This document shows, piece after piece, positions 56,897 to 64,000 of a stretch of DNA of 64,000 nt. The stretch is taken from the NCBI RefSeq assembly GCF_004361835.1, contig NZ_SNWD01000001.1, positions 310,001 to 374,000 on the forward strand. The letters are read 5' to 3'. How positions within the stretch are numbered: position 1 is the first letter of the stretch; every line of letters begins with the position of its first letter. The position numbers were made by a program, and so were the translations under genes. Under the pieces are notes generated by a model. That model made no database searches and was not told the origin of the DNA. It was given only the letters and a program-made list of their open reading frames with translations. This DNA is from Stakelama pacifica (lineage in GTDB: Bacteria > Pseudomonadota > Alphaproteobacteria > Sphingomonadales > Sphingomonadaceae).

Positions 56897-58149
56897 CCCG
56901 CGCTATTGTCCGCCGCCGGTGTTTCACCGCCGCCGCCCGATCGCCGGATACGCAGCGTCGTGCCCGCCTGCTGCACCTGATAGCCGCGCGCCTGCAACGC
57001 GGCGGCAAGGCCCGCAGGGGTACCGTCATAGGTAACCCGCATCACCGACACACCGCCGAGCGCAAGGCTGCTGGTCGCTGCCGAGCGCACGCCGGGAACC
57101 GCACGCAGCGCGGTTTCGCCGCTGGTCACCGCACCCGCAGAAGGCGTGTCGAACTGAATGCTGATCGTGGTGGTCGCGGCCGAGGGCGTATCGCCCGGCA
57201 GCGGCTGGATCACCGTATCCGATTCGCTATCGGGGGCCGCGTCTTCCTCAGGTGCCTGCGGCAGCGGCGGCCTGTTCGCAAGCCCGTCATCGCCGCTAAG
57301 CGTCCCGTTGGCGAGCGCCTGTTCATAAATCGAATTAAGCCGCTGTACGCCCGCGTTGAGCAACGCAGGAAGGCCATCCGCGCTGTCGACCTTCAGGCTG
57401 AAGCGCGAAATTTCGAGATTGTCGGGGCCGTGACGCGCCACGAACGTCGCCACGATCGGACCGCCCGGCCATTGGCGCTGCAACCGCACCTCGGGCATCA
57501 ACACGTCGCGCGCGCCATATTGGTCGAGCGTGGAGCGCCACCAGTTGCGCCCGCGCCGATCGGCCTGCCCGGCATTGAGCAACAGCGGATCGGGACCGGT
57601 GCCGCCGACCCGGACATAGTCGATCGAACTGCTGCCCGTCCGGAACCGGTCCCATGCTTCGTCCCACGGCGTTTTGCGCTCCAGCGCGGTGGCCGTGCCG
57701 CCCGACCATTCGATCGGAATCACCAGCATCGGTGCCGAGCGAGTCACGCGCTGCGCAACGCCCAGCATCGCCCCTGCCCGGTCGCGCCGGAACAGCACGC
57801 CCAGCCGCGCGATATAGCGATCGGGACCGATCTCCTCATGCTCGATCACGATTCCGGCAACGACATCGTTCAGCGTCGAATCGGGCAACGATCCGCCTTT
57901 GCCGGTCAGCCGCCGCGACAATTTGTCCCAGCCCAGACGCTGCGCGATTTTCCAGCCGTCTTCGCGCGCCTGTTCGGCGGCCTTTGCGCGGACATCGACA
58001 TCGATCCCCGTCACCTCGAACGTACCGGTATCGGTAAGCGGTGCGTTGATTTGAATCCCGCCCGACTGGGCCGTGGCGAGATGCGCGATGCCGCCGATAC
58101 CCGCAGCGAGTGCGGCAAGCGAGAGGATGGAGAGCGGACGCCTGATCAT
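56893..58149 (-). CDS. Secreted DUF2066-like protein with C-terminal HMA-like domain
   Basis: The 418-residue protein starts at ATG 58149 (AAAGGG 7 bases upstream); an in-frame start at 58221 has no ribosome site. A signal peptide ends near ATAQ (28). The N-terminal half resembles DUF2066 (a [20 protein letters not shown] helix, then [27 protein letters not shown]). A proline/acidic linker (about 280-330) leads to a C-terminal ferredoxin-like domain (about 335-400) that sphingomonad annotations call heavy-metal-associated; the metal-binding CxxC is absent. Function unknown. It heads the hdaA-ppk1-ppx operon and diverges from purM. Confidence 0.82.
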   Translation of the reverse strand: MIRRPLSILSLAALAAGIGGIAHLATAQSGGIQINAPLTDTGTFEVTGIDVDVRAKAAEQAREDGWKIAQRLGWDKLSRRLTGKGGSLPDSTLNDVVAGIVIEHEEIGPDRYIARLGVLFRRDRAGAMLGVAQRVTRSAPMLVIPIEWSGGTATALERKTPWDEAWDRFRTGSSSIDYVRVGGTGPDPLLLNAGQADRRGRNWWRSTLDQYGARDVLMPEVRLQRQWPGGPIVATFVARHGPDNLEISRFSLKVDSADGLPALLNAGVQRLNSIYEQALANGTLSGDDGLANRPPLPQAPEEDAAPDSESDTVIQPLPGDTPSAATTTISIQFDTPSAGAVTSGETALRAVPGVRSAATSSLALGGVSVMRVTYDGTPAGLAAALQARGYQVQQAGTTLRIRRSGGGGETPAADNSAG

Positions 58150-58213
58150 TTCCGCGCCCTTTTGGCGAACCGGGCGTGGAAATCCAAGCGCGATCTGTTT
58201 AGCAGATGCTTCC

Positions 58214-59320
58214 ATGAGCAATGATGAGACGGGCAGAGCGCCCTATACCTATGCCCAGGCGGGCGTTTCGATCGAGGCCGGAAACGCGCTGGTGCGCGCC
58301 ATCGGCCCGCTTGCCCGGGCAACGCGCAGGCCCGGGGCCGATGCCGATCTGGGCGGTTTCGGGGGTATTTTCGATCTGAAAGCAGCCGGGTTCACCGATC
58401 CGCTGCTGGTCGCCGCGAATGACGGGGTCGGCACCAAGCTGAAGCTCGCGATCGAGAGCGGACGGCATGAAGGGGTCGGCGTCGATCTGGTCGCGATGTG
58501 CGCCAACGATCTGATCGTTCAGGGTGCCGAGCCACTGTTCTTCCTCGATTATTATGCGAGCGGAAAGCTCGACAATGCGGTTGCCGAGCGCGTCATCGCC
58601 TCGATTGCCGAGGGCTGCAGACAGGCGGGCTGTGCGCTGATCGGCGGCGAGACGGCGGAAATGCCGGGCATGTATTCGGACGGCGATTACGACCTTGCCG
58701 GTTTCTGTGTCGGGGCGGTGGAGCGCGGTAATCTGCTCGACCGGACCAAAGTGAAGCCGGGCGATGCGATTCTCGGCCTGGCATCGTCGGGCGTCCATTC
58801 GAACGGCTTTTCGCTGGTCCGCCGCCTTGCCGCCGACAAGGGCTGGAAACTCGACCGGCCCGCTCTGTTCGATCAGGACGTGATTCTGATCGACGCGCTG
58901 ATGGCACCGACGCGGATTTATGTGAAAAGCCTGTTGCCGCTGCTCAACGCCGGAAAAATTCACGGCCTCGCGCATATCACCGGCGGCGGTCTGCTTGAAA
59001 ATATCCCGCGCGTGCTGCCGGATGACTGCCATGCAGAGGTCGACGCGGACAGCTGGGCGCAGCCGGGGCTGATGGCGTTTCTTCAGGCACAGGGAAATAT
59101 CGAGCCCGAGGAAATGGCCCGGACGTTCAACTGCGGCATCGGCATGGCGGTGTTCGTATCCGCTGATGAAGCGGAGACTGTAACGGCTGCGCTGCAAGCC
59201 GCGGGCGAATCGGTTTCGCGAATCGGTCAGGTAGAGAGCGGTACGCGCGGGTGCACCGTTTCGGGCAGCGCGGGCATCTGGAGCGCGCGCAACGACTGGT
59301 CGGCAAGCCATGCAGGATAA
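58214..59320 (+). CDS. purM: Phosphoribosylformylglycinamidine cyclo-ligase
   Basis: This 368-residue enzyme makes AIR from FGAM with ATP, step five of purine synthesis. Family motifs [46 protein letters not shown] and FNCGIGM are intact. ATG 58214 is the family start; the same frame is open back to 58073 over the divergent promoter. The 3' end overlaps purN by 11 bases. Confidence 0.97.
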   Translation: MSNDETGRAPYTYAQAGVSIEAGNALVRAIGPLARATRRPGADADLGGFGGIFDLKAAGFTDPLLVAANDGVGTKLKLAIESGRHEGVGVDLVAMCANDLIVQGAEPLFFLDYYASGKLDNAVAERVIASIAEGCRQAGCALIGGETAEMPGMYSDGDYDLAGFCVGAVERGNLLDRTKVKPGDAILGLASSGVHSNGFSLVRRLAADKGWKLDRPALFDQDVILIDALMAPTRIYVKSLLPLLNAGKIHGLAHITGGGLLENIPRVLPDDCHAEVDADSWAQPGLMAFLQAQGNIEPEEMARTFNCGIGMAVFVSADEAETVTAALQAAGESVSRIGQVESGTRGCTVSGSAGIWSARNDWSASHAG

Positions 59321-59882
59321 GCGCCGCGTCGGCATCCTGATCTCCGGGCGCGGATCGAATATGGCAGCTTTGGTCGAAGCCTCGCGCGGCGACGACTGCC
59401 CCTATGAAGTCGCTTTGGTGGCGAGCGACCGGCCGCAGGCACCCGGACTGATCTGGGCCGCCGACGCGGGAATCGCGACTTTCGCCCAATCGCCGAAGGG
59501 CATGGCGAAGGCGGAGTATGAGGCGAAGATCGACGCAGCGCTTCGCGATGCGGGAGTCGAGGTGATCGCGCTTGCCGGCTATATGCGCCTGCTTTCGGAT
59601 GATTTCGTTGCGCGCTGGCGCGGGCGGATCATCAATATCCATCCCTCGCTATTGCCCAGATATAAGGGCCTCGACACGCATCAGCGAGCGCTGGCGGCCG
59701 GGGACGCAGTGGCCGGATGCTCGGTCCATATCGTTACCGAAGAGCTGGACGGCGGCGATGTGCTCGGTCAGGCAGAGGTCGCGATCCTCCCCGACGACAC
59801 GCCGGAAAGCCTTGCCGGGCGCGTATTGATCGAGGAACATCGGCTATACCCGAAGATATTGGCGGAGTTCGTGAAGCGATGA
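59310..59882 (+). CDS. purN: Phosphoribosylglycinamide formyltransferase
   Basis: This 190-residue enzyme formylates GAR using 10-formyl-THF, an earlier purine step. GAR-binding GRGSNM is at 13-18, and the catalytic trio Asn109, His111 and Asp147 lies in [12 protein letters not shown] and EELDGGD. It overlaps purM by 11 bases and the YjbR-like gene by an ATGA. Confidence 0.97.
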   Translation: MQDKRRVGILISGRGSNMAALVEASRGDDCPYEVALVASDRPQAPGLIWAADAGIATFAQSPKGMAKAEYEAKIDAALRDAGVEVIALAGYMRLLSDDFVARWRGRIINIHPSLLPRYKGLDTHQRALAAGDAVAGCSVHIVTEELDGGDVLGQAEVAILPDDTPESLAGRVLIEEHRLYPKILAEFVKR

Positions 59883-60256
59883 CACCCAAGGCGCAGGCAA
59901 TGCTGGAAAAACTTCGTCCGCTCTGCCTTGCGCTGCCCGAGGCGTGCGAAAAACTGTCGCACGGCATGCCTGCCTTCCATATCGAGAACGGCAGGATGTT
60001 CGCCTATCTCAGCCATGACCATCATGACGATGGCCGGATCGCAGTGCTGGTCAAAACGAGCGGCGAGGATGAGCAGGCCATGTTGATCGAGGCGGAGCCC
60101 GATCTGTATTACAAGCCGCCCTATCTCGGACCGTCGGGCTGGGTCGGCATGCGCGTGGACCGCGACGATAGCGACTGGGACGGGGTGGCCGATCGAATCG
60201 CCATCAGCTGGGAAATGGTTGCGCCGCGCCGCTTGCTGGAGGCGGGCGGTCGATGA
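59879..60256 (+). CDS. MmcQ/YjbR family protein
   Basis: The 125-residue protein has the YjbR/MmcQ fold signature: an early SHGMPAFHIENGRMFAYLSHDH, then ADPDLYY-like AEPDLYYKPPYLGPSGWVGMRVD. These proteins resemble CyaY-like DNA-binding domains and are often annotated DNA-binding, but their role is not settled. It is coupled to purN (ATGA) and to the next gene (ATGA). Confidence 0.85.
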   Translation: MTPKAQAMLEKLRPLCLALPEACEKLSHGMPAFHIENGRMFAYLSHDHHDDGRIAVLVKTSGEDEQAMLIEAEPDLYYKPPYLGPSGWVGMRVDRDDSDWDGVADRIAISWEMVAPRRLLEAGGR

Positions 60257-60921
60257 GCGATCCCGATCCGGTCGACCCGCCGACGCCCGCGCGCAGCGAA
60301 AGCGAGGCGCGCAGCCGCCGCTGCTGGCTGACGCTGGCCGAAGTGCTCGGCATCCTGGCGTTGGTGATTTCAGCCGCGACGCTGTGGAACAATGTTGCGA
60401 TGCGCAAGAGCCAGGAAGCGGCGCGCGTTGCGGAGGAAGCGAAACAGGCGCTGCAAAACCGCGAGGCAGCGCATGAGGCGGCGCTCGTCTCGCTGGTCGG
60501 CGAACCCAAACATGGCGGGAGCGTTCTGACCCTCACCGATCAGGCCGGGCATAGCATTCAGAGCGCGGATATCCGCTTTCCGCCCGCAATTGGCGTAGCG
60601 ACCAAGCAAACGCTGATCGATCCGCAAATCGATGCCGACTGGTTCGCGAACCAATTGCTCGACATGACCGATGGCGGGCCGGATGCGGTGCAGGGGCGCG
60701 TGCCGGTCGAGATTTCCGCCCGCTACTGGTCGGGCGATCAGCAGCGTACCGACCGGGCGATCTATGATGTGGTGTTCACCACCGAGGGGCGGATATTCGC
60801 CGGGCGCAAATTGCGGTTGAAAGGCGTCGTGCTTCGCCGCCGGGTGTCGGGCGATGCAGGCGCCACGCTCGATTCCCTGTGGAAAACCGAACGCAAACGC
60901 CTGCAATCGCTAAAGAAATAA
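60253..60921 (+). CDS. Single-pass membrane protein with coiled coil, hypothetical
   Basis: This 222-residue protein has one transmembrane helix (about 27-45), a short Ala/Glu-rich coiled-coil (about 50-80, SQEAARVAEEAKQALQNREA) and a globular C-terminal part (about 85-205) with beta-strand patterns. The Arg/Ser-rich N-terminus suggests that the N-end is cytoplasmic and the globular part periplasmic. Coupled by ATGA to the YjbR gene. Family not recognised. Confidence 0.75.
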   Translation: MSDPDPVDPPTPARSESEARSRRCWLTLAEVLGILALVISAATLWNNVAMRKSQEAARVAEEAKQALQNREAAHEAALVSLVGEPKHGGSVLTLTDQAGHSIQSADIRFPPAIGVATKQTLIDPQIDADWFANQLLDMTDGGPDAVQGRVPVEISARYWSGDQQRTDRAIYDVVFTTEGRIFAGRKLRLKGVVLRRRVSGDAGATLDSLWKTERKRLQSLKK

Positions 60922-60948
60922 TCCCCGCCGCGCGCAGCGGCGATCCGA

Positions 60949-61371
60949 TCAGCCGACGATTTCTTCGGGCTTGAAGAAGAATGCGATTTCGGTCGCCGCA
61001 TTTTCTTCCGAATCCGAACCATGGACCGAATTGGCTTCGATCGATTCGGCATAGGTCTTGCGGATCGTGCCTTCGGCGGCATTTTCCGGGTTGGTGGCGC
61101 CCATCACTTCGCGGTTGCGCGAAACGGCGTCTTCGCCTTCCAGAACCTGTACGACGACAGGGCCGGAAATCATGAACGCGACCAGGTCCTGAAAGAAGGG
61201 GCGTTCTTTATGAACGGCGTAAAAGCCTTCGGCCTGTTCGCGGGTCATGTGGATGCGCTTGGAAGCGACGACGCGAAGGCCCGCTTCTTCCAGCATCTTG
61301 GTGACGCCGCCGGTAAGGTTGCGACGCGTGGCGTCGGGCTTGATGATCGAAAAGGTCCGGGTCACGGCCAT
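60949..61371 (-). CDS. ndk: Nucleoside diphosphate kinase
   Basis: The 140-residue enzyme balances NTP pools through a phospho-histidine at His117 (NSVHGSDS). The N-terminal [14 protein letters not shown] and [21 protein letters not shown] are typical. The start at 61371 is the family N-terminus; an upstream in-frame ATG at 61446 adds unlikely residues. It is followed 27 bases later by the convergent hypothetical gene end. Confidence 0.97.
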   Translation of the reverse strand: MAVTRTFSIIKPDATRRNLTGGVTKMLEEAGLRVVASKRIHMTREQAEGFYAVHKERPFFQDLVAFMISGPVVVQVLEGEDAVSRNREVMGATNPENAAEGTIRKTYAESIEANSVHGSDSEENAATEIAFFFKPEEIVG

Positions 61372-61458
61372 GGCCGGTCTCGCTCCTGTAGCTGAATTGA
61401 CGTGGAAAAGTGGCGCTGCACTAATCGGGCAGCGGGAAGGATGCAAGCTGCCTGTCGG

Positions 61459-61899
61459 TCACGCCGCCTGTTCCCATCCGCCGCTATCGCTCTGGCGCCA
61501 ATAGCGCCGCTCGACGCCTTCGTGCGTGGCGAGGGCCTTCCATGATTCGCGCGCCGCGCCGATCGTGTCCGAATCGAAGAAGTGAAATGCCCGTTCGAAG
61601 GCCAGCGCTTCCTCGCGCCACACCCCGTCGGCGATGGCGATATGGGTCGCGCCGTTCGCTGCTTCGGCATGTTCGCCGATCAGGATCGGCTGGCGCGTAT
61701 CATCCCCGCCTCCTGCCAGCATATGCGGCAGAAAGCTCTCCGGAGCATAGCTCCAGAGCATTTTGTCGAGCGCGTCGCGCCGCGCGGCATCGCCCGCGAC
61801 GATCAGGAGACGCGCCCCGCTCTGCAGCACTTTCTCCGCGATCCGCGGCAGCACCCGGTCAACGGGGCTGAGCGTCAGATGGTAGAAATCCACCTTCAT
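61459..61899 (-). CDS. holC: DNA polymerase III subunit chi
   Basis: The 146-residue protein links the clamp loader to SSB. It has the family pattern KVDFYHLTLSPVDRVLPRIAEKVLQSGARLLIV with a Rossmann-like core and the FLPHMLAGG segment. It lies 24 bases after pepA on the same strand, the usual pepA-holC pair. The delta prime subunit gene holB is 32 kb away in this window. Confidence 0.93.
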   Translation of the reverse strand: MKVDFYHLTLSPVDRVLPRIAEKVLQSGARLLIVAGDAARRDALDKMLWSYAPESFLPHMLAGGGDDTRQPILIGEHAEAANGATHIAIADGVWREEALAFERAFHFFDSDTIGAARESWKALATHEGVERRYWRQSDSGGWEQAA

Positions 61900-61923
61900 T
61901 CCGGTTCAGCCCCGTGGCTCGAA

Positions 61924-63399
61924 TCAGGATTCGAAATTATCGGCGACGAACCGGTCGAGCAGGCGGACGCCATAGCCGGTCGCCCCCTTCTCATAATTCG
62001 GCCCCGCCTTATCGGCCCATGCCATGCCTGCAATGTCGATATGCGCCCAGCGAACACCGTCTTCGATAAAGCGCTGAAGGAACTGCGCTGCGGTGATCGA
62101 CCCCGCCGCGCGCGGGCCGACATTCTTCATGTCAGCGATCGGCGAATCGATCAGCTTGTTATAGGCATCGCCCATCGGCATCCGCCAAACCGCGTCGCCC
62201 GAAGCGAGCCCCGCCGCGGTCAGTTCCTGCGCCAGCGAATCGCTGTTGGTGAACAGCCCCGCCTGTTCATGGCCCAGGCTGACGATCATCGCGCCGGTCA
62301 GCGTGGCGAGATCGATGATGGTCTTCGGCTTCAGGTTGCGCTGGACCCAGCACAGCGCGTCGCACAGCACCAGACGCCCCTCGGCATCGGTGTTGATGAC
62401 CTCGATCGTCTGACCCGACATGGACGTGACGATATCGCCCGGACGCTGCGCATTGCCGTCGGGCATATTTTCAACGAGGCCGCACACGCCGACGATATTC
62501 GCCTTCGCCTTGCGCAGCGCGAGCGCCTTCATCGCGCCGATGACCGCGCCTGCGCCGCCCATGTCCCATTTCATGTCTTCCATGCCCGCGCCGGGCTTCA
62601 GCGAGATGCCGCCCGTATCGAAGGTCACGCCCTTGCCAACAAAAGCCAGATCGGGATCGCCCACGCCCTTGCCGTTCCAGCGCATCACCAGCAGCCGTGC
62701 CTCACGCGCCGAACCCTGGCTGACGCCGAGCAGCGCGTTCATGCCCAGCTCGCGCATTTCATCCTCGTTCAGCACGGTCAGCTCGATGCCGATCGATTCG
62801 AGCTTGCGGGCATGTTCGACAAAGCTTTCAGGATAGAGCTTGTTCGCTGGTTCGGATACCAGCATGCGGGTCAGCTCCATTCCTTTCGTCACCGCATCGA
62901 ATTCGCCCCATGCCGCTTCGGTGCCGTCGGGCGCGGCGACGATCGTGACGGTTTCGAGCGTCGGCTTCGACCGCTCGCTCTGCGTCGTGCGATACACATC
63001 ATAGCGCCACGATTTCTGCGCCGCCCCGGCGGCGAATCGCGCAGTCGCTTTCGCGGCGGGCGAGGCAGAAAGCGCGCTGAAATCGACCGTGAGCGATGTG
63101 ACGCCCGACGCGAGGAACCGTGAGACAATCGCCCCGCCTGCGCGTTCGCAATCGGGTTCGTTCGCGCCGCCGATGCCGACCAGAACGATGCGGCGCAACG
63201 TGCCGTCCACCGATGCGAAAACCTCGCTCATCGTTCCCGCTTCGCCTTCGAACCGGTTGGCGGCAGCGGCGTCGCGCACCAGCGAGCCGATATCGGCAGC
63301 GAGCCCGGCCGGTTGCAGCCGGTCGAGCGCGTTTTTCTCGACCGGCAGCACAATGACTTCGGCATCGGCGGGGCGTCCGGCGGCAAACTCGATATTCAT
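61924..63399 (-). CDS. pepA: Leucyl aminopeptidase (M17 family)
   Basis: This 491-residue hexameric aminopeptidase removes N-terminal Leu and other residues. The M17 signature NTDAEGRLVL, the metal-binding GKGVTFDTGGISLKPGAGM, and the N-terminal non-catalytic domain are present. The start at 63399 (MNIEFAAGRPADAEV) is preferred over 63483 because of family length and a GAGGA 11 bases upstream. Confidence 0.96.
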   Translation of the reverse strand: MNIEFAAGRPADAEVIVLPVEKNALDRLQPAGLAADIGSLVRDAAAANRFEGEAGTMSEVFASVDGTLRRIVLVGIGGANEPDCERAGGAIVSRFLASGVTSLTVDFSALSASPAAKATARFAAGAAQKSWRYDVYRTTQSERSKPTLETVTIVAAPDGTEAAWGEFDAVTKGMELTRMLVSEPANKLYPESFVEHARKLESIGIELTVLNEDEMRELGMNALLGVSQGSAREARLLVMRWNGKGVGDPDLAFVGKGVTFDTGGISLKPGAGMEDMKWDMGGAGAVIGAMKALALRKAKANIVGVCGLVENMPDGNAQRPGDIVTSMSGQTIEVINTDAEGRLVLCDALCWVQRNLKPKTIIDLATLTGAMIVSLGHEQAGLFTNSDSLAQELTAAGLASGDAVWRMPMGDAYNKLIDSPIADMKNVGPRAAGSITAAQFLQRFIEDGVRWAHIDIAGMAWADKAGPNYEKGATGYGVRLLDRFVADNFES

Positions 63400-63558
63400 G
63401 CGGATGGATTTCCTCTTGGCTGATTTGCTCTTGTTGCGTCCATGTAGGGATAAAGCAGCGCATCGGCAAAGCCGTCTGCGCATTGCCCTTCCCCGCTACC
63501 GATGCGATAGGGCGCGTTCGTCGCCATCGCGCGGGTTCGGGGAGTGAGTTGGAAAATC

Positions 63559-64000
63559 GTGACGCGTAAGGCCTGCCTGCTATCCTGCGCGGTGCTGTTG
63601 CCCGTGCTTGGCGCAATCCCGGCGCATGCTCAGGATCTGGGCGAACGCCCGGCCGCACCGCCTGCGCCCGAAGCTTCCGCTGCACCGGCGACCGATGATC
63701 AGCAGATCGCGTTCAGCGCCGAAACGCTGGAATATGACAGCAAGAGCGAGATCGTGACCGCCTCGGGCGATGTCCATCTTTCGCGCGAGGGCAATCGCCT
63801 GCGCGCCGATAAGGTCGTGTGGAACCGCAAGACCGGGCAGGTCGTGGCGACCGGAAATATCGCCGCCACGAACCCGCAGGGCGATATCGCCTATGGCGAC
63901 CAGATGGAGCTTACCGATGCGCTGAAAGGCGGCGCAATCGAGAATATGCTCGTGGTGCTGGATCAGGGCGGCCGTCTTGCCGCGCGCGACGGCAATCGCG
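63559..64000 (+). CDS. lptD: LPS-assembly protein LptD, N-terminal part (3' end outside window)
   Basis: About 147 codons are visible. A signal peptide (VTRKACLLSCAVLLPVLGAIPAHAQ) is followed by a Pro/Ala-rich stretch, then an OstA/LptA-like beta-jellyroll beginning QQIAFSAETLEYDSKSEIV and containing the SGDVHLSREGNRLRADKV motif. In LptD this is followed by a large outer-membrane barrel; none of it is in the window. A second in-frame GTG at 63544 is possible. It diverges from pepA. The short N-terminal evidence could also fit an LptA-like protein, but LptD next to pepA and holC is common in alphaproteobacteria. Confidence 0.8.
   Translation, partial: MTRKACLLSCAVLLPVLGAIPAHAQDLGERPAAPPAPEASAAPATDDQQIAFSAETLEYDSKSEIVTASGDVHLSREGNRLRADKVVWNRKTGQVVATGNIAATNPQGDIAYGDQMELTDALKGGAIENMLVVLDQGGRLAARDGNR

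Noticed and set aside
61582..63123. A 513-codon plus-strand frame opposite holC and pepA
   Set aside because: pepA and holC on the other strand have full families and signatures, so the frame is a shadow.

Overview
The window is a gene-dense, uniformly GC-rich stretch of alphaproteobacterial core chromosome. Several features point to Sphingomonadales (a Sphingomonas/Sphingopyxis-like organism): an Hfq with two Sm domains, a fused ispDF, the dusB-ntrB-ntrC-ntrY-ntrX order, a cluster running rpsB-tsf-pyrH-frr-uppS-cdsA-dxr-rseP-bamA-ompH-fabZ with no lpx genes, and an HdaA-type DnaA regulator. I see no prophage, insertion sequence, CRISPR array, toxin-antitoxin pair or defence island, and no local change in base composition suggesting recent transfer. 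This assignment is inference from gene order and protein features, not from a database search.

Layout. 1-4.6 kb: the end of a methyltransferase, a glutathione S-transferase, a dicarboxylate/amino-acid symporter, and a divergent M24 peptidase plus phytanoyl-CoA-dioxygenase-like pair. 4.7-11.4 kb: alaS, a CPA2 cation/proton antiporter, icd and a TonB-like protein. 11.5-13.2 kb: psd-pssA (phosphatidylethanolamine synthesis) and a small membrane protein. 13.4-24.9 kb: the long rpsB to fabZ envelope and translation cluster, ending at a strong terminator, followed by rpmE. 24.9-33.3 kb: tRNA-Ser(UGA), a lytic transglycosylase, then a chain of mostly overlapping genes (PBP5-like carboxypeptidase, tmk, holB, metG, tatD, a metallo-beta-lactamase-fold enzyme, a membrane-anchored retropepsin). 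33.4-43.3 kb: mazG, hflX-hfq and the dusB-ntrBC-ntrYX nitrogen-regulation block. 43.4-51 kb: ispDF, a secreted hypothetical, pncC, lipA-ratA, carbonic anhydrase, ppk2 and aspS. 51-64 kb: rnd and an I78-family inhibitor; a minus-strand operon (DUF2066-like, hdaA, ppk1, ppx); purM-purN with two small downstream genes; ndk, holC, pepA; and the start of lptD.

The genes serve three main programmes. The first is translation and replication: AlaRS, MetRS, AspRS, S2, EF-Ts, RRF, L31, tRNA-Ser, Tmk, two pol III accessory subunits and HdaA. The second is envelope construction: PE synthesis, undecaprenyl diphosphate, CDP-DAG, RseP, BamA, an OmpH/Skp chaperone, murein hydrolases and LptD. The third is stress and nutrient control: Ntr two-component pairs, Hfq/HflX, and three polyphosphate enzymes within 8 kb. 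ATGA, GTGA and TGATG overlaps are very common, which implies translational coupling.

The strongest leads are the tandem-domain Hfq; the lack of lpxD/lpxA beside fabZ while lptD is present; an EF-hand-like loop inside the OmpH/Skp chaperone; the polyphosphate-hdaA operon; and a structured rpsB-tsf spacer. No clearly undescribed multi-gene system is visible; the novelty is at the level of protein architecture and RNA structure.
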